Below are positions 19,065-29,614 of a stretch of DNA of 64,000 bases, in pieces. Every line of letters starts with the position of its first letter. Positions within the stretch are counted from its first letter, which is position 1. Origin of the DNA: Sutterella sp. AM11-39 (lineage in GTDB: Bacteria > Pseudomonadota > Gammaproteobacteria > Burkholderiales > Burkholderiaceae_F); NCBI RefSeq assembly GCF_003472385.1, contig NZ_QRLV01000009.1, positions 17,086 to 81,085 of the forward strand, read 5' to 3'. The notes under the pieces are model-generated. The model searched no databases. It was not told the origin of the DNA and saw only the letters and a list, made by a program, of their open reading frames with translations. The position numbers and the translations under genes are program-made.

Positions 19065-19643
19065 ATGACCGACAATGCGCAACATGCAGACCTCAAACGT
19101 ATGTGGAGCGGATGGATTTCGCTCGTGCTGTTTGTTCTGCTGATTCCACTGAGCAATTGGGTAATTGTGAACCTTGGTGTCGTCTGCCCGCCCGGCGAGC
19201 CTTGTCTTGTGCCGGTTCTGCCTGGTCTGTGGGCACCTTCGACCGTGTTGTTGGCCGGTTTCAGTCTGGTGCTTCGCGACGTTGTGCATCATTGCCTGGG
19301 CTGGCGTTGGGCGTTGGCTTCCATCTTTTTCGGAGCGGTGCTCTCGGGTTTTATTTCCGAGCCTTCGCTCGTGGTTGCATCGGTGAGCGCTTTCCTTTTT
19401 GCGGAATTGGCTGACTTTGCGGTGTACGCACCGATGAAAAAGCGTTATCCGGCCATGGCAGTCATCGTTTCCGGTCTGGTCGGTTCCGCCGTGGACTCTG
19501 CTATTTTCCTGTCACTTGCCTTTGGTTCAGTCCAATATTTGTTTGGGCAGGTGCTCGGCAAGTTTTGGGTCAATCTGCTGGCCGGTATCGCCATTGCTTG
19601 GTGGCGGCGCCGCAAACAGGCTGAGATGGCGATTTGCGCCTGA
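19065..19643 (+). CDS. VUT-family (YhhQ-like) queuosine-precursor transporter, copy 1
   Basis: A 192-residue integral membrane protein with about five to six hydrophobic segments, of the Vut_1/DUF165 family that includes the preQ0 transporter YhhQ. The conserved core reads FAELADFAVYAPMKKRYPA then a GSAVDSAIFLSLAFG helix near the C-terminus. The start at 19065 follows a GAGGAAG ribosome-binding site and aligns with copy 2. The substrate is inferred as a 7-deazaguanine precursor from the family and from queA-tgt 4 kb away, but the family also contains members of other specificity. It is preceded by the DUF4143 pseudogene at 28 bases. Confidence 0.75.
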   Translation: MTDNAQHADLKRMWSGWISLVLFVLLIPLSNWVIVNLGVVCPPGEPCLVPVLPGLWAPSTVLLAGFSLVLRDVVHHCLGWRWALASIFFGAVLSGFISEPSLVVASVSAFLFAELADFAVYAPMKKRYPAMAVIVSGLVGSAVDSAIFLSLAFGSVQYLFGQVLGKFWVNLLAGIAIAWWRRRKQAEMAICA

Positions 19644-19766
19644 TCTGTTTGATTTGGAAGGAAAAATTGACGTTTTCCTAAGCGGTCGTCTTTGCTACAA
19701 TCTCGCACCACTTTCAAAAACATCTGCGCCGGATTGTTCTGCCGGTGGCGGTCACAAGGAAACCAT

Positions 19767-20354
19767 ATGTCCCATATCGGTGAGCTGGGCGACATGAAGC
19801 GCCCGTTGAGCGGTTGGCTCTCGCTCGTTTTGTTTGTTCTGATGATCCCCTTGACGAACTGGGTGATCATGAACGTCGGCCTCGTTTGCCCGGCTGACGG
19901 TCCTTGTTTGATTCCCGTTTGGCCCGGTTTATGGGCGCCTTCCGGCGTGCTGCTGGCCGGGTTCAGTCTGGTGCTGCGTGACGTTGTGCATCATTGCCTG
20001 GGCTGGCGCTGGGCGCTGATTTCGATTTTTGCCGGCGCCGCGCTCTCGGGCTTGATTTCGGAACCCGCTCTGGTCATTGCTTCGGTCTGTGCCTTCTTGT
20101 TTGCGGAGCTCGCTGACTTTGCCGTTTATGCTCCCATGAAGAAGCGCTATCCGGCCATGGCTGTGATTGCGTCGGGGCTGGCCGGTTCCGTGGTTGACTC
20201 CGCGATTTTCCTGTCTCTGGCTTTCGGCTCCATTGAGTTTTTGGGCGGACAGGTGCTCGGGAAGTTCTGGATGAGTCTGATTGCAGGCGCCTTGATCGTA
20301 GCTTGGAGACGACTCAAGATGCATACGGTCCACGAACACCTGCAGATGCAGTGA
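19767..20354 (+). CDS. VUT-family (YhhQ-like) queuosine-precursor transporter, copy 2
   Basis: A 195-residue paralogue of the gene immediately upstream. The two align end to end without gaps through the membrane core, with long identical blocks such as GFSLVLRDVVHHCLGWRWAL and AELADFAVYAPMKKRYPAMA. This indicates a recent tandem duplication. The start at 19767 follows AAGGAAACC. A TACAAT -10-like element at 19696-19701 in the 123-base gap suggests it may also have its own promoter, but the -35 is poor. No preQ1 riboswitch consensus was recognised in front of either copy. hemH starts 86 bases downstream. Confidence 0.75.
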   Translation: MSHIGELGDMKRPLSGWLSLVLFVLMIPLTNWVIMNVGLVCPADGPCLIPVWPGLWAPSGVLLAGFSLVLRDVVHHCLGWRWALISIFAGAALSGLISEPALVIASVCAFLFAELADFAVYAPMKKRYPAMAVIASGLAGSVVDSAIFLSLAFGSIEFLGGQVLGKFWMSLIAGALIVAWRRLKMHTVHEHLQMQ

Positions 20355-20440
20355 TTCGGACGCATTCTCAAGAAAAGCGGCGGTTAAGACAGTTCGTGCA
20401 CAATTGCTCGAACTTGATCTATCCGCCTTTTTTGTATCCG

Positions 20441-21436
20441 ATGATCGCGCAAAACAACACACCCAAGACCGCCGTTCTCATCTGCAATACCGGTTCGCCT
20501 GCTGCTCCGACCAAAGAAGCAGTGGCGAAGTATCTTGCGGAATTTCTCGGTGATCGGCGTGTGGTGGAAATGAATCCGCTCCTTTGGCAGCCGATTCTGC
20601 GCGGCATCATTATTCCCCGTCGCGCGCAGGCTTCTGCCGATCGCTACAAGACGGTGTGGACGCAAAAAGGGTCTCCTTTGGTGGCGGTGACCTCCGACAC
20701 GGCGCAAGGTCTGCAGAAGGAGCTGGGCGACGAATTCATCGTGTCCTGGGCGATGTGTTACGGCGTACAGCGAATTGATGAAGAACTCCGTCGGATTGCT
20801 GAACAAAAACCCGAGCGCATCGTTGTTCTGCCGCTATATGCGCAGTACGCCACACAGACGACGGAGGCAGTGTTCGATGCGGTGCGACGCGTGCAAAAGA
20901 AGGTTCGCGATTTGCCTTGCATTGTTACGATTTCTCATTACTTCGAAGAAGACGCCTACATTGAGGCGCTTGCCGCTCGCGTGCGCGCGCATTGGGAAAA
21001 AGTGGGTGATCTTGGAGACGAGGGCAAGCTCATGATGAGCTTTCACAGTATTCCGGCGGTTTCGAGCGAACGCGGCGATCCGTACGAAGCACAGTGCAAG
21101 CAGACGGCGGAAAAGCTGCGCCTTGCGTTGGGTTTGAAGAAAGATCAGGTTGTCCAGGTATTCCAGAGCAAATTTGGGAAAGCGAAGTGGTTGGAGCCTT
21201 TTGCCGTTGATACGGCCCCCGAACTAGGCCGACAGGGCTTGAAGCGCCTTGATGTGATTTGCCCGGGATTTGCCGCGGATTGCCTGGAGACGCTTGAAGA
21301 AATCGCCACGGAACTGCGCTCTTTTTATGAGCAGGCGGGCGGCAGCGGGTTTCACTATATCCCTTGCCTGAACGCGCAGAACGATGCGGTGGCCCTTTAC
21401 GCCGAGATCGTTCGCAAGGCTCTGTCGAAGGTCTAA
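20441..21436 (+). CDS. hemH: ferrochelatase
   Basis: Inserts ferrous iron into protoporphyrin IX, the last step of protoheme synthesis, at the inner face of the cytoplasmic membrane. The protein has 331 residues. It shows the N-terminal KTAVLICNTGSPAAPT, the NPLLWQPIL segment, the catalytic His in MMSFHSIP near residue 196, and the C-terminal CPGFAADCLETLEEI block typical of bacterial ferrochelatases. The start at 20441 is set by the conserved N-terminus. A longer frame upstream overlaps the VUT gene and has no family support. Iron dependence links it loosely to the Fur-type sRNA candidate at 12.4 kb, but no Fur box is visible here. Confidence 0.95.
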   Translation: MIAQNNTPKTAVLICNTGSPAAPTKEAVAKYLAEFLGDRRVVEMNPLLWQPILRGIIIPRRAQASADRYKTVWTQKGSPLVAVTSDTAQGLQKELGDEFIVSWAMCYGVQRIDEELRRIAEQKPERIVVLPLYAQYATQTTEAVFDAVRRVQKKVRDLPCIVTISHYFEEDAYIEALAARVRAHWEKVGDLGDEGKLMMSFHSIPAVSSERGDPYEAQCKQTAEKLRLALGLKKDQVVQVFQSKFGKAKWLEPFAVDTAPELGRQGLKRLDVICPGFAADCLETLEEIATELRSFYEQAGGSGFHYIPCLNAQNDAVALYAEIVRKALSKV

Positions 21437-21471
21437 AAATCCGCTTCAGCTGAACTTTTTGCCTGCGACGG

Positions 21472-21500
21472 CTTGAAAAGAGCAAACCCAATCCCCATAT
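21472..21500 (+). promoter_or_regulatory. sigma32 (RpoH) heat-shock promoter of grpE
   Basis: CTTGAAA (21472-21478), a 14-base spacer and CCCCATAT (21493-21500) match the sigma32 consensus CTTGAAA-N11..16-CCCCATNT exactly. It is 42 bases upstream of the grpE ATG. Confidence 0.9.
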
Positions 21501-21541
21501 AAGAGCCATCTTTCAAGCATCCCTTTTGCAAGAACATCTTT

Positions 21542-22132
21542 ATGGCTCAAGAAGACACCAAGCAGGAACAGGTTAATCCTGCCGACGAATTGAAGAAAGC
21601 AGCCGAAGCTGCGGAGCAGGCGCAGGGTTCTGAACTGCCTCCGGAACTCGGCATCGAACCCGAAGGCGCAGAAGCCTCGCTCGAAGACCAGCTTGCCGCG
21701 GCGACGGCCAAAGCGGCTGAGAATTTTGATCTTTACGTGCGTGCGGTTGCCGAAATGGAAAACGTGCGTCGCCGTGCCGCCGAAGACGTTTCCAAGGCGC
21801 AGAAGTTCAGCATCGAGAAGTTTGCCAAGAACCTGCTTCCGGTGATGGATTCGCTTGAAAAGGCGATCGAAATGACCGCCGAAATCGAAGGTCCGATGCG
21901 GGAAGGCATTCTCGCGACGCACCGTCAGCTCATGCATGCGCTTGAAATGAGCGGCATGACCGTCATCGATCCGAAGGACGCCAAGTTTGATCCCAACACG
22001 CAGCAGGCCATTGCCATGGTGCCTGCCGTCGAAGGCAAGAGCGCGGGCGACGTTGCTCAGGTCTTTCAGCACGGCTGGAAGATTCACGAACGTGTGCTTC
22101 GTCCGGCTATGGTGAGCGTGGTTCAAGGCTAG
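21542..22132 (+). CDS. grpE: nucleotide exchange factor GrpE
   Basis: A 196-residue GrpE that releases ADP from DnaK. An acidic, disordered N-terminal 45 residues leads into the long dimerisation helix (LYVRAVAEMENVRRRAAEDV). The C-terminal beta domain ends HERVLRPAMVSVV, with the conserved GWKIHERVLRPA family signature. It precedes dnaK and dnaJ in the usual betaproteobacterial order, but each of grpE and dnaK has its own sigma32 promoter. Confidence 0.96.
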   Translation: MAQEDTKQEQVNPADELKKAAEAAEQAQGSELPPELGIEPEGAEASLEDQLAAATAKAAENFDLYVRAVAEMENVRRRAAEDVSKAQKFSIEKFAKNLLPVMDSLEKAIEMTAEIEGPMREGILATHRQLMHALEMSGMTVIDPKDAKFDPNTQQAIAMVPAVEGKSAGDVAQVFQHGWKIHERVLRPAMVSVVQG

Positions 22133-22158
22133 AAACTTCATCGACACAAAATTTTTCA

Positions 22159-22194
22159 GACGCCCCGTTGAATTTTCTCGGGGCGTCCCCATAT
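22159..22194 (+). promoter_or_regulatory. sigma32 promoter of dnaK embedded in a GC hairpin
   Basis: GTTGAAT (22167-22173), 13 bases and CCCCATAT (22187-22194) form a sigma32 promoter. The same stretch contains a perfect 9-bp hairpin, GACGCCCCG (22159-22167) with CGGGGCGTC (22179-22187). Its loop carries most of the -35. There is no T run, so it is a poor terminator, but it would form in read-through RNA from grpE. Confidence 0.75.
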
Positions 22195-22336
22195 AGGGGG
22201 TATGGCGCGGCAGGCGGCGCTGAAAAAGAGCTTCCTGCGGTACGCGTAAGAGTTTCAGATCACGGTCGAAAACCTTCTCCCGTCGGTGGATGCGGAAAAG
22301 GTACGGCCCAACAGAGAATCAAGAGGAAAAAGAACA

Positions 22337-24280
<1,944 letters not shown>

Positions 24281-24311
24281 TTTGGCTTCAAAGCAAAACC
24301 CGAGCCCGGCG

Positions 24312-24336
24312 CGGCGTCCGAGCGAAAAGGACGCCG
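24312..24336 (+). repeat. hairpin in the dnaK-dnaJ spacer
   Basis: CGGCGTCC (24312-24319) and GGACGCCG (24329-24336) form a perfect 8-bp stem. A second, longer GGGCCG/CGGCCC pairing and a T6 run (about 24393) follow before dnaJ. Together they could reduce transcription into dnaJ or protect the dnaK mRNA end. No promoter for dnaJ alone is evident. Confidence 0.5.
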
Positions 24337-24419
24337 AGTCGGCCGTATAAGACACGGGGCCGGGCCGCCGATTTGGCGATTCGGCCCTTGCCATGTTTTT
24401 TCGTAACGATTGACACACT

Positions 24420-25568
24420 ATGGCTGACCAGGATTATTACGAGGTACTGGGAGTCTCGCGCGACGCAAGCGACGACGAGATCAAAAAGGCGTATCGACGC
24501 CTGGCGATGAAGTACCATCCCGATCGCAACAACGGCGACAAAGCGGCTGAGGAAAAGTTCAAGCAGGTGGGCGAGGCCTACTCGATTCTGAGCGATCCCC
24601 AGAAACGCGCGGCCTACGACCGCTACGGCAAGGCCGGCGTCGATCCGAGCGCAGCCGGTGCGGGCGGATTCGGCGGTTTCGGCGGCTTCGGCCAGGGCCA
24701 GGGTGGTTTCGGCGACTTCAGTGACATCTTCTCGGAAATCTTCGGGGGCGGTGCCGGCGGCGGTCGTCGCGGCGGACCTAAGGTGTTTCGCGGTGCCGAC
24801 GTGAGCTATTCGCTCGAAATCACGCTTGAGCAGGCGGTGGCGGGTGCCAAGACCGACATCCGCGTGCCGGTTTGGGAAGAGTGCGAAACCTGTCACGGCT
24901 CCGGCTGCAAGTCGGGTACGTCGAAGAAGACCTGTCCGCATTGCGGCGGCAGCGGCATGATCAACATCAACCGCGGATTCCTGCAGGTGCAGCAGACCTG
25001 CCCGTACTGCCACGGAACGGGTGAAATCATTTCCGATCCGTGTCCGGACTGCCAGGGACGCGGCCGCAACCGTAAGACCAAGACGCTGGAAATCAATATT
25101 CCGGCGGGCATCAACGACGGTCAGCGCATTCGCATCCAGGGTAAGGGCGAGCCCGGCCCCAACGGCGGTCCTTGCGGAGACCTCTTTGTGCAGGTGTTCA
25201 TCAAGCAGCACGAAATCTTCCAGCGCGACGGCGACGATCTGCACGCCGATTTGCCGCTGAGTTTTGCCACCGCTGCATTGGGCGGCGAAGTGAGTGTGCC
25301 GACGATGGGTACCGAAGCGCGCATCACGATTCCGGAAGGCACGCAAACGGGTAAGATCTTCCGCCTGCGCGGCAAGGGCGTGCCGCATTTGCACGGCGGC
25401 GGCAATGGGGACCTGTACGTGCACGCTTTTGTTGAGACGCCGGTCAATCTCACGAGCAAGCAAAAGAAGATGCTCAAGGAGTTTGACGAATCGATCAAGG
25501 AAGGAGGCACGAAGCATTCGCCCCAGAGCACGAGCTTTTTGGACAAGATGAAGAAATTCTTCTCTTAA
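24420..25568 (+). CDS. dnaJ: chaperone DnaJ (Hsp40, type I)
   Basis: A 382-residue J-protein that stimulates DnaK ATPase and delivers clients. The domains in order are the J domain (residues 1-70, with the HPD tripeptide in [10 protein letters not shown] near residue 33) and a Gly/Phe-rich linker ([19 protein letters not shown], about 78-100). The four CxxCxGxG zinc repeats follow ([32 protein letters not shown], about residues 158-218), then the C-terminal peptide-binding domains. It completes the grpE-dnaK-dnaJ cluster and all catalytic and zinc residues are intact. Confidence 0.98.
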   Translation: MADQDYYEVLGVSRDASDDEIKKAYRRLAMKYHPDRNNGDKAAEEKFKQVGEAYSILSDPQKRAAYDRYGKAGVDPSAAGAGGFGGFGGFGQGQGGFGDFSDIFSEIFGGGAGGGRRGGPKVFRGADVSYSLEITLEQAVAGAKTDIRVPVWEECETCHGSGCKSGTSKKTCPHCGGSGMININRGFLQVQQTCPYCHGTGEIISDPCPDCQGRGRNRKTKTLEINIPAGINDGQRIRIQGKGEPGPNGGPCGDLFVQVFIKQHEIFQRDGDDLHADLPLSFATAALGGEVSVPTMGTEARITIPEGTQTGKIFRLRGKGVPHLHGGGNGDLYVHAFVETPVNLTSKQKKMLKEFDESIKEGGTKHSPQSTSFLDKMKKFFS

Positions 25569-25643
25569 CGGACGCGGCTGCAGCGATTTTTCGCTACAGT
25601 GGAGTCAGATAAAACCCCGAATACACAACAAGGAGATATTCCG

Positions 25644-26183
25644 ATGACCAATAAGTTTGCAGGCACCCAGACCGAAAAGAACCTCTGGGCTGCGTTTGCC
25701 GGCGAGTCTCAGGCTCGCAACAAGTACGACTATTTTGCCGGCGTTGCCCGCAAGGAAGGCTATCAGCAGATCGCCGAACTTTTTGACGAAACGGCTGCCA
25801 ACGAACGCCAGCACGCCAAGATCTGGTTCAAGCACCTGCAGGGCATCGGCAACACGGCCGAAAACCTGAAGGCTGCCGCCAGCGGTGAAAACTACGAATG
25901 GACGGACATGTACGAAGGTTTTGCAAAGACGGCCGAGGCCGAAGGCTTTGCAGAACTCGCTGCGCAGTTCCGTGCTGTGGGCGCCATCGAAAAGGCTCAC
26001 GAAGAACGCTTTCTGAAGCTGCTCAACAACGTTGAAATGAAGCAGGTCTTCGAAAAGAGCGAAGAAGTGATGTGGCAGTGCCGCGAATGCGGTCACCTTG
26101 TGATCGGCAAGAAGGCGCCTGAAATTTGCCCAGTTTGCGCACACCCGCAGAGCTTCCAGCAGATCCGCGCTGAAAATTATTGA
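25644..26183 (+). CDS. rubrerythrin
   Basis: A 179-residue non-haem iron peroxidase that reduces hydrogen peroxide, typical of anaerobes and microaerophiles. The N-terminal ferritin-like four-helix domain carries the diiron ligands (for example [12 protein letters not shown] and the ExxH of NERQHAKIW). The C-terminal rubredoxin-like Fe(Cys)4 domain reads CRECGH ... CPVCAHP. The start at 25644 follows AAGGAG. The ribosome-binding region ACAAGGAGAT can pair with the 3' part of the sRNA candidate at 12.4 kb with one bulged base, so this iron protein is a plausible target; that is inference only. Confidence 0.94.
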   Translation: MTNKFAGTQTEKNLWAAFAGESQARNKYDYFAGVARKEGYQQIAELFDETAANERQHAKIWFKHLQGIGNTAENLKAAASGENYEWTDMYEGFAKTAEAEGFAELAAQFRAVGAIEKAHEERFLKLLNNVEMKQVFEKSEEVMWQCRECGHLVIGKKAPEICPVCAHPQSFQQIRAENY

Positions 26184-26197
26184 TTGATGTCTGAGTC

Positions 26198-26627
26198 GCG
26201 ATAAAGCGTATCAGCTCAATCCTAGGACCTCCGGTCACTGCGGCAGAGCTTCCATCTGTTGCGGGGACGGGAGGTCTTTTGTTGTTCAGGATTTTCAACG
26301 AGATTGACTACCAGGCGTATCCGGTGACCGAGAGAGATGCAATGCAGAGCTCTGCTACAGGTTCTCTTGATCGGTGCCGGGATTGAGGTTGTGGTAGATA
26401 AGCACACGGCTCTCGGGCGCAGCAATCTGGATGTCGAAAATGGTAACAGACGTTGGATTTTCGAATTTAAGTTTGCGAAAGATGAGGAAGAAGTCGGTGC
26501 GTTGCTCGAGCAAGCGGTTGAGCAAGTGCGCTCTCGACGTTACAGCGAGAGCGCAAGTGCTAAAGAACTGAATCGCATGGCGTTGGTGTTCGATGCCGCG
26601 CAGCGTCGGTTTGTTGCCTGGCAATGA
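26198..26627 (+). pseudogene. remnant of an AAA-ATPase-like / PD-(D/E)XK nuclease-domain protein (DUF1703-type)
   Basis: The only intact part is a C-terminal fragment (from about 26337) reading LLQVLLIGAGIEVVVD, then RRWIFEFKFAK and a VFDAAQRRFVAW end. This is the PD-(D/E)XK-like C-terminal domain of the AAA-ATPase-like proteins common in gut Sutterellaceae and Bacteroidetes. A preceding stretch in another frame (FNEIDYQAYPVTERDA, near 26290-26340) reads as the segment that normally comes just before, so a frameshift lies near 26340. The large N-terminal ATPase part is missing. It is a decayed gene, not a functional small protein. The family assignment is from memory of motifs. Confidence 0.55.
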
Positions 26628-26645
26628 GTCTTACAACGCTGAGAC

Positions 26646-27389
26646 TTATTCGAACAAGCTCAGCAGATAGGGCAGCAGGAACGGAGCGGCAAACGCAGTG
26701 AAAAGACCTGTCAGCCCCATTGCCAGACCGGAGAATGCGCCCGTGTCGCGATTCATCTGAAAGGCTGTGGCGGTGCCGACGCCATGAGCGGCTAAGCCGA
26801 TAGAAAAGCCGCGCACGGCATCGTCCTTTTCCCTCAAAATTCCCAACAAGCCTCGCGCCATCAACGAACCCACAACACCCGTGATCACCACCAGGGCTGC
26901 TGTCAGAGCCGGAATACCGCCCAAGTGTTCGCTCACTGCCATGGCAATCGGGACGGTGACGCTCTTGGGAGCAAGGGAAATCATCGTCTCGGGAGAAGCG
27001 CCGAGGACACCGGCAATCAGAACGGCAGAGACAATGGCGACCGTACCGCCTGCAATAAGACCGCAGGTGAGCGCCACCCACATTTTGGCCAAACGCAGAC
27101 GTTGCTCATAGAGCGGAACAGCCAAGGCAACGGTGGCCGGCCCCAGCAGAAAGTTGATGTGCTGGCCGCCGTTGAGATAGGTCTTGTAGTCGGTACCGGT
27201 GAGTTCCAATGTCACCACGAGAAGAACGATGGCAACGAGAAGCGGCGTGCAGATGGTCTTGTAGCCGCTTTTCTTGTATACCCACATGCCCAAGGCGTAA
27301 GCCAGAAGCGTCGCGCAAAGCCACAGTGCGGGATCGGCAAGAAGCTTCTCGGCTGTGAGAGTCAATTGAGAAAGAATCGAATCAAGCAC
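26646..27389 (-). CDS. lrgB: LrgB/CidB-family membrane protein
   Basis: A 247-residue multi-pass inner-membrane protein of the LrgB family. It shows the conserved core LAPKSVTVPIAMAVSEHLGG near residue 139 and a C-terminal AHGVGTATAFQMNRDTGAFS. LrgA-LrgB pairs are holin/antiholin-like proteins in Staphylococcus and carboxylate (for example pyruvate or glycolate) transporters in other bacteria and plants. Which role applies here is not visible. The gene overlaps lrgA by 8 bases and probably belongs to the fadD-lrgA-lrgB transcript. Confidence 0.88.
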   Translation of the reverse strand: MLDSILSQLTLTAEKLLADPALWLCATLLAYALGMWVYKKSGYKTICTPLLVAIVLLVVTLELTGTDYKTYLNGGQHINFLLGPATVALAVPLYEQRLRLAKMWVALTCGLIAGGTVAIVSAVLIAGVLGASPETMISLAPKSVTVPIAMAVSEHLGGIPALTAALVVITGVVGSLMARGLLGILREKDDAVRGFSIGLAAHGVGTATAFQMNRDTGAFSGLAMGLTGLFTAFAAPFLLPYLLSLFE

Positions 27390-27753
27390 GACGCTTCTCC
27401 TTTTTGCTCGAGCCTTGCAGAAGTCGAGCCACCCAGCGCGTTACCAGGACGGTCGTGGCCATAGCGAGGATGGACGAACCGATGATGGAGGCCGTAATCG
27501 GCAGCCATTCGGCCTGAAGGCGGTCAAAGTGCTCGATGATGCCGACGCCGGCGGGCACGAAGAGGAGGGCAAAGTGAGCAAGCAAAACGTTGACGACGGG
27601 CAGCGTTTTTTCCAGAAGGCCGTTGACGGTCATCAAGGCGAAAAGAAAAAGCACCATGCCCATCACGGGCCCGGGAACGGGCAGTCCGAAGAGCGTCACA
27701 AGTAAAAGCCCTGCCAGCTGAAAAGACAGCAGCAGGGCAATTGTCAGAATCAT
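27382..27753 (-). CDS. lrgA: LrgA/CidA-family membrane protein
   Basis: A 123-residue membrane protein with four predicted helices. It has the family pattern LLVTLFGLPVPGPVMGMVLFL near residues 17-37 and a FALLFVPAGVGIIEH segment near residue 61. It pairs with lrgB (8-base overlap) and starts 37 bases downstream of the fadD stop. Link to acyl-CoA synthesis is unusual and could point to carboxylate export or import, but that is speculation. Confidence 0.88.
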   Translation of the reverse strand: MILTIALLLSFQLAGLLLVTLFGLPVPGPVMGMVLFLFALMTVNGLLEKTLPVVNVLLAHFALLFVPAGVGIIEHFDRLQAEWLPITASIIGSSILAMATTVLVTRWVARLLQGSSKKEKRRA

Positions 27754-27790
27754 TTGGTATCAGTCCTGCAAACCGAGAAAGTTCGCAATA

Positions 27791-29488
27791 CTAATCCGTT
27801 TCTTTCATGTCGCGCAGGTTGCGGCGAAGAATTTTTCCGACGGCAGTCTTCGGAAGAGCCTTCACGAAGACAATCGTGCGCGGGCACTTGTAGCCGGTGA
27901 GGCGCGCGCGGCAGTATTTGACGACGTCGTCGCGGGTGAGCGCCGGATCCTTCTTGACGATCACGGCCTTGACCATTTCGCCCACGCGCGGATTGTTGAC
28001 GCCCACGACGCCGCATTCGAGCACGCCGGGCATGGAGGCGATCACGCTTTCGATTTCATTGGGATAGACGTTAAGGCCGTTCACAATGATCAGGTCCTTC
28101 TTGCGGTCCGTGATCGTGATCGTGCCGCGTTCATCCATAAAGCCCACGTCGCCGGTTCTGAGCCAGCCGTCGATGAGGACGTTGGCGGTCTCTTCGGGCT
28201 TTTCCCAGTAGCCTGCCATCACCTGCGGGCCCTTGACGCAGATTTCGCCCGTGTGTTCGGCGACCTTTTCCGGGTCAGAACACACGCCGAGATCGACGAA
28301 CTGTTCGCCGCGAATGGAAACGAGCGTGGAGGGCAGGGGGTAGCCCACCGAGCCGTCCCAGGGAGCGTCGGGCAGGTTGCCGCACACGCCGGGACTGGTT
28401 TCCGTGAGGCCGTAGGCTTCAAGGATGTGGCAGCCGGTGGCGTTGTACCACTTCTCGGCAACAGTACGTTGCACCTGAGCGCCGCCGCCCACGGTCATTT
28501 TGAGGCGCGTGAACTTGTGGTTCTTGAATTCCTTGTTGTTGACAAGCGCATTAAAGAGCGTGTTGACGCCGGGGATGATCGAGAAGTCCCACTTCTTGAT
28601 GAGTTCCACCAGGCCCGGAATGTCGCGCGGATTGGGCACCATCACCTGGGTGGCGGCAAACTTCGAGAAGCACAGCGTCGCGGTGAAACTGAAGATGTGA
28701 TAGAGCGGCAAAGCGGTCATGGCCACTTCTTTGCCCATTTCAAAGGTCTGACTGATCCAGGTGCCGGTCTGCTCGACGTTGGCAAGCACGTTGCGGTGCG
28801 TGAGCATGGCACCTTTGGCCACGCCTGTGGTGCCGCCGGTGTATTGCAACAGCGCAACATCGGTGTTTTTGAGTTCGAACGGCTTAAAGCCCTTGGAATG
28901 ACCGATCGAAAGCGCCTTGCGGAAATTGACGTGACCGGGAAGGTTGAATTCCGGCACCATCTTCTTGACGTAACGCACGACAAAATCGGCGGCGGTGCGC
29001 TTGAGCCAGGGCAACATGTCGCCAACCTTGGTGGTCACGATGTGTTTGACGGGCGTTTCCGAGAGCGTGTTTTGCAGCGTCTTGGCGAAGTTTTCAATGA
29101 TGACGATGGCCTTGGCGCCGCTGTCGGCAAGCTGGTGCCCGAGTTCGTGCGAGGTGTAGAGCGGATTGACGTTGACGGCAATCATGCCCGCGCGCAGGAT
29201 GCCCAACAGCGTGATGATGTACTGCTGCAGGTTGGGCATCATGATGGCGACGCGATCGCCAGGTTTCATGCCGGGAAGCGACTGCAGGTAGCCCGCAAAG
29301 TCCTTCGAGAGATCGCAGATTTCCCGGTATGTGAGCACTTTGTCCATGCAGATGAAGGCGGGGTGATCGCCGTAGGTTTCGGCAACCGTGTCGAAAAGTG
29401 CCGGAATGGAGGCGAAACGATCGGGATTGATTTCGGCCGGAAAGCCTTCGGGATAGTGCTTGAGCCAGGGAAGAGAAGTCTCGGACAT
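27791..29488 (-). CDS. fadD: long-chain fatty-acid--CoA ligase (FadD-like AMP-binding enzyme)
   Basis: A 565-residue adenylate-forming enzyme that activates fatty acids to acyl-CoA. Residues LLQYTGGTTGVAKGAMLTH near 208 form the AMP-binding P-loop motif, EAYGLTETSPGVCGN near 358 is the adenine-binding motif, and GWLRTGDVGFMDERG near 444 and DRKKDLIIVNGLNVYPNEIE near 463 are the hinge and the FACS signature. PKTAVGKILRRNLR at the C-terminus holds the catalytic Lys. The start at 29488 is preceded by AAGGAT; the longer upstream frame is not family-like. Close resemblance to FadD favours long-chain substrates. First gene of a probable operon with lrgAB. Confidence 0.92.
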   Translation of the reverse strand: MSETSLPWLKHYPEGFPAEINPDRFASIPALFDTVAETYGDHPAFICMDKVLTYREICDLSKDFAGYLQSLPGMKPGDRVAIMMPNLQQYIITLLGILRAGMIAVNVNPLYTSHELGHQLADSGAKAIVIIENFAKTLQNTLSETPVKHIVTTKVGDMLPWLKRTAADFVVRYVKKMVPEFNLPGHVNFRKALSIGHSKGFKPFELKNTDVALLQYTGGTTGVAKGAMLTHRNVLANVEQTGTWISQTFEMGKEVAMTALPLYHIFSFTATLCFSKFAATQVMVPNPRDIPGLVELIKKWDFSIIPGVNTLFNALVNNKEFKNHKFTRLKMTVGGGAQVQRTVAEKWYNATGCHILEAYGLTETSPGVCGNLPDAPWDGSVGYPLPSTLVSIRGEQFVDLGVCSDPEKVAEHTGEICVKGPQVMAGYWEKPEETANVLIDGWLRTGDVGFMDERGTITITDRKKDLIIVNGLNVYPNEIESVIASMPGVLECGVVGVNNPRVGEMVKAVIVKKDPALTRDDVVKYCRARLTGYKCPRTIVFVKALPKTAVGKILRRNLRDMKETD

Positions 29489-29614
29489 GGATGAGTGATC
29501 CTTCGTTTTCACGTTGCGTCGCGGCATGACGCTGCAACGGCAACGCCTAAATTTTTCTGTGTCAATCGGTTGGCGGCACTCCGACTGTTGCAATCAAAGC
29601 GCAGCGTCAAACGG

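Noticed and set aside
19644-19766. preQ1 riboswitch in front of the second VUT gene
   Set aside because: A GC hairpin is present, but neither the preQ1-I H-type pseudoknot consensus with its A-rich tail nor a preQ1-II pattern could be recognised.
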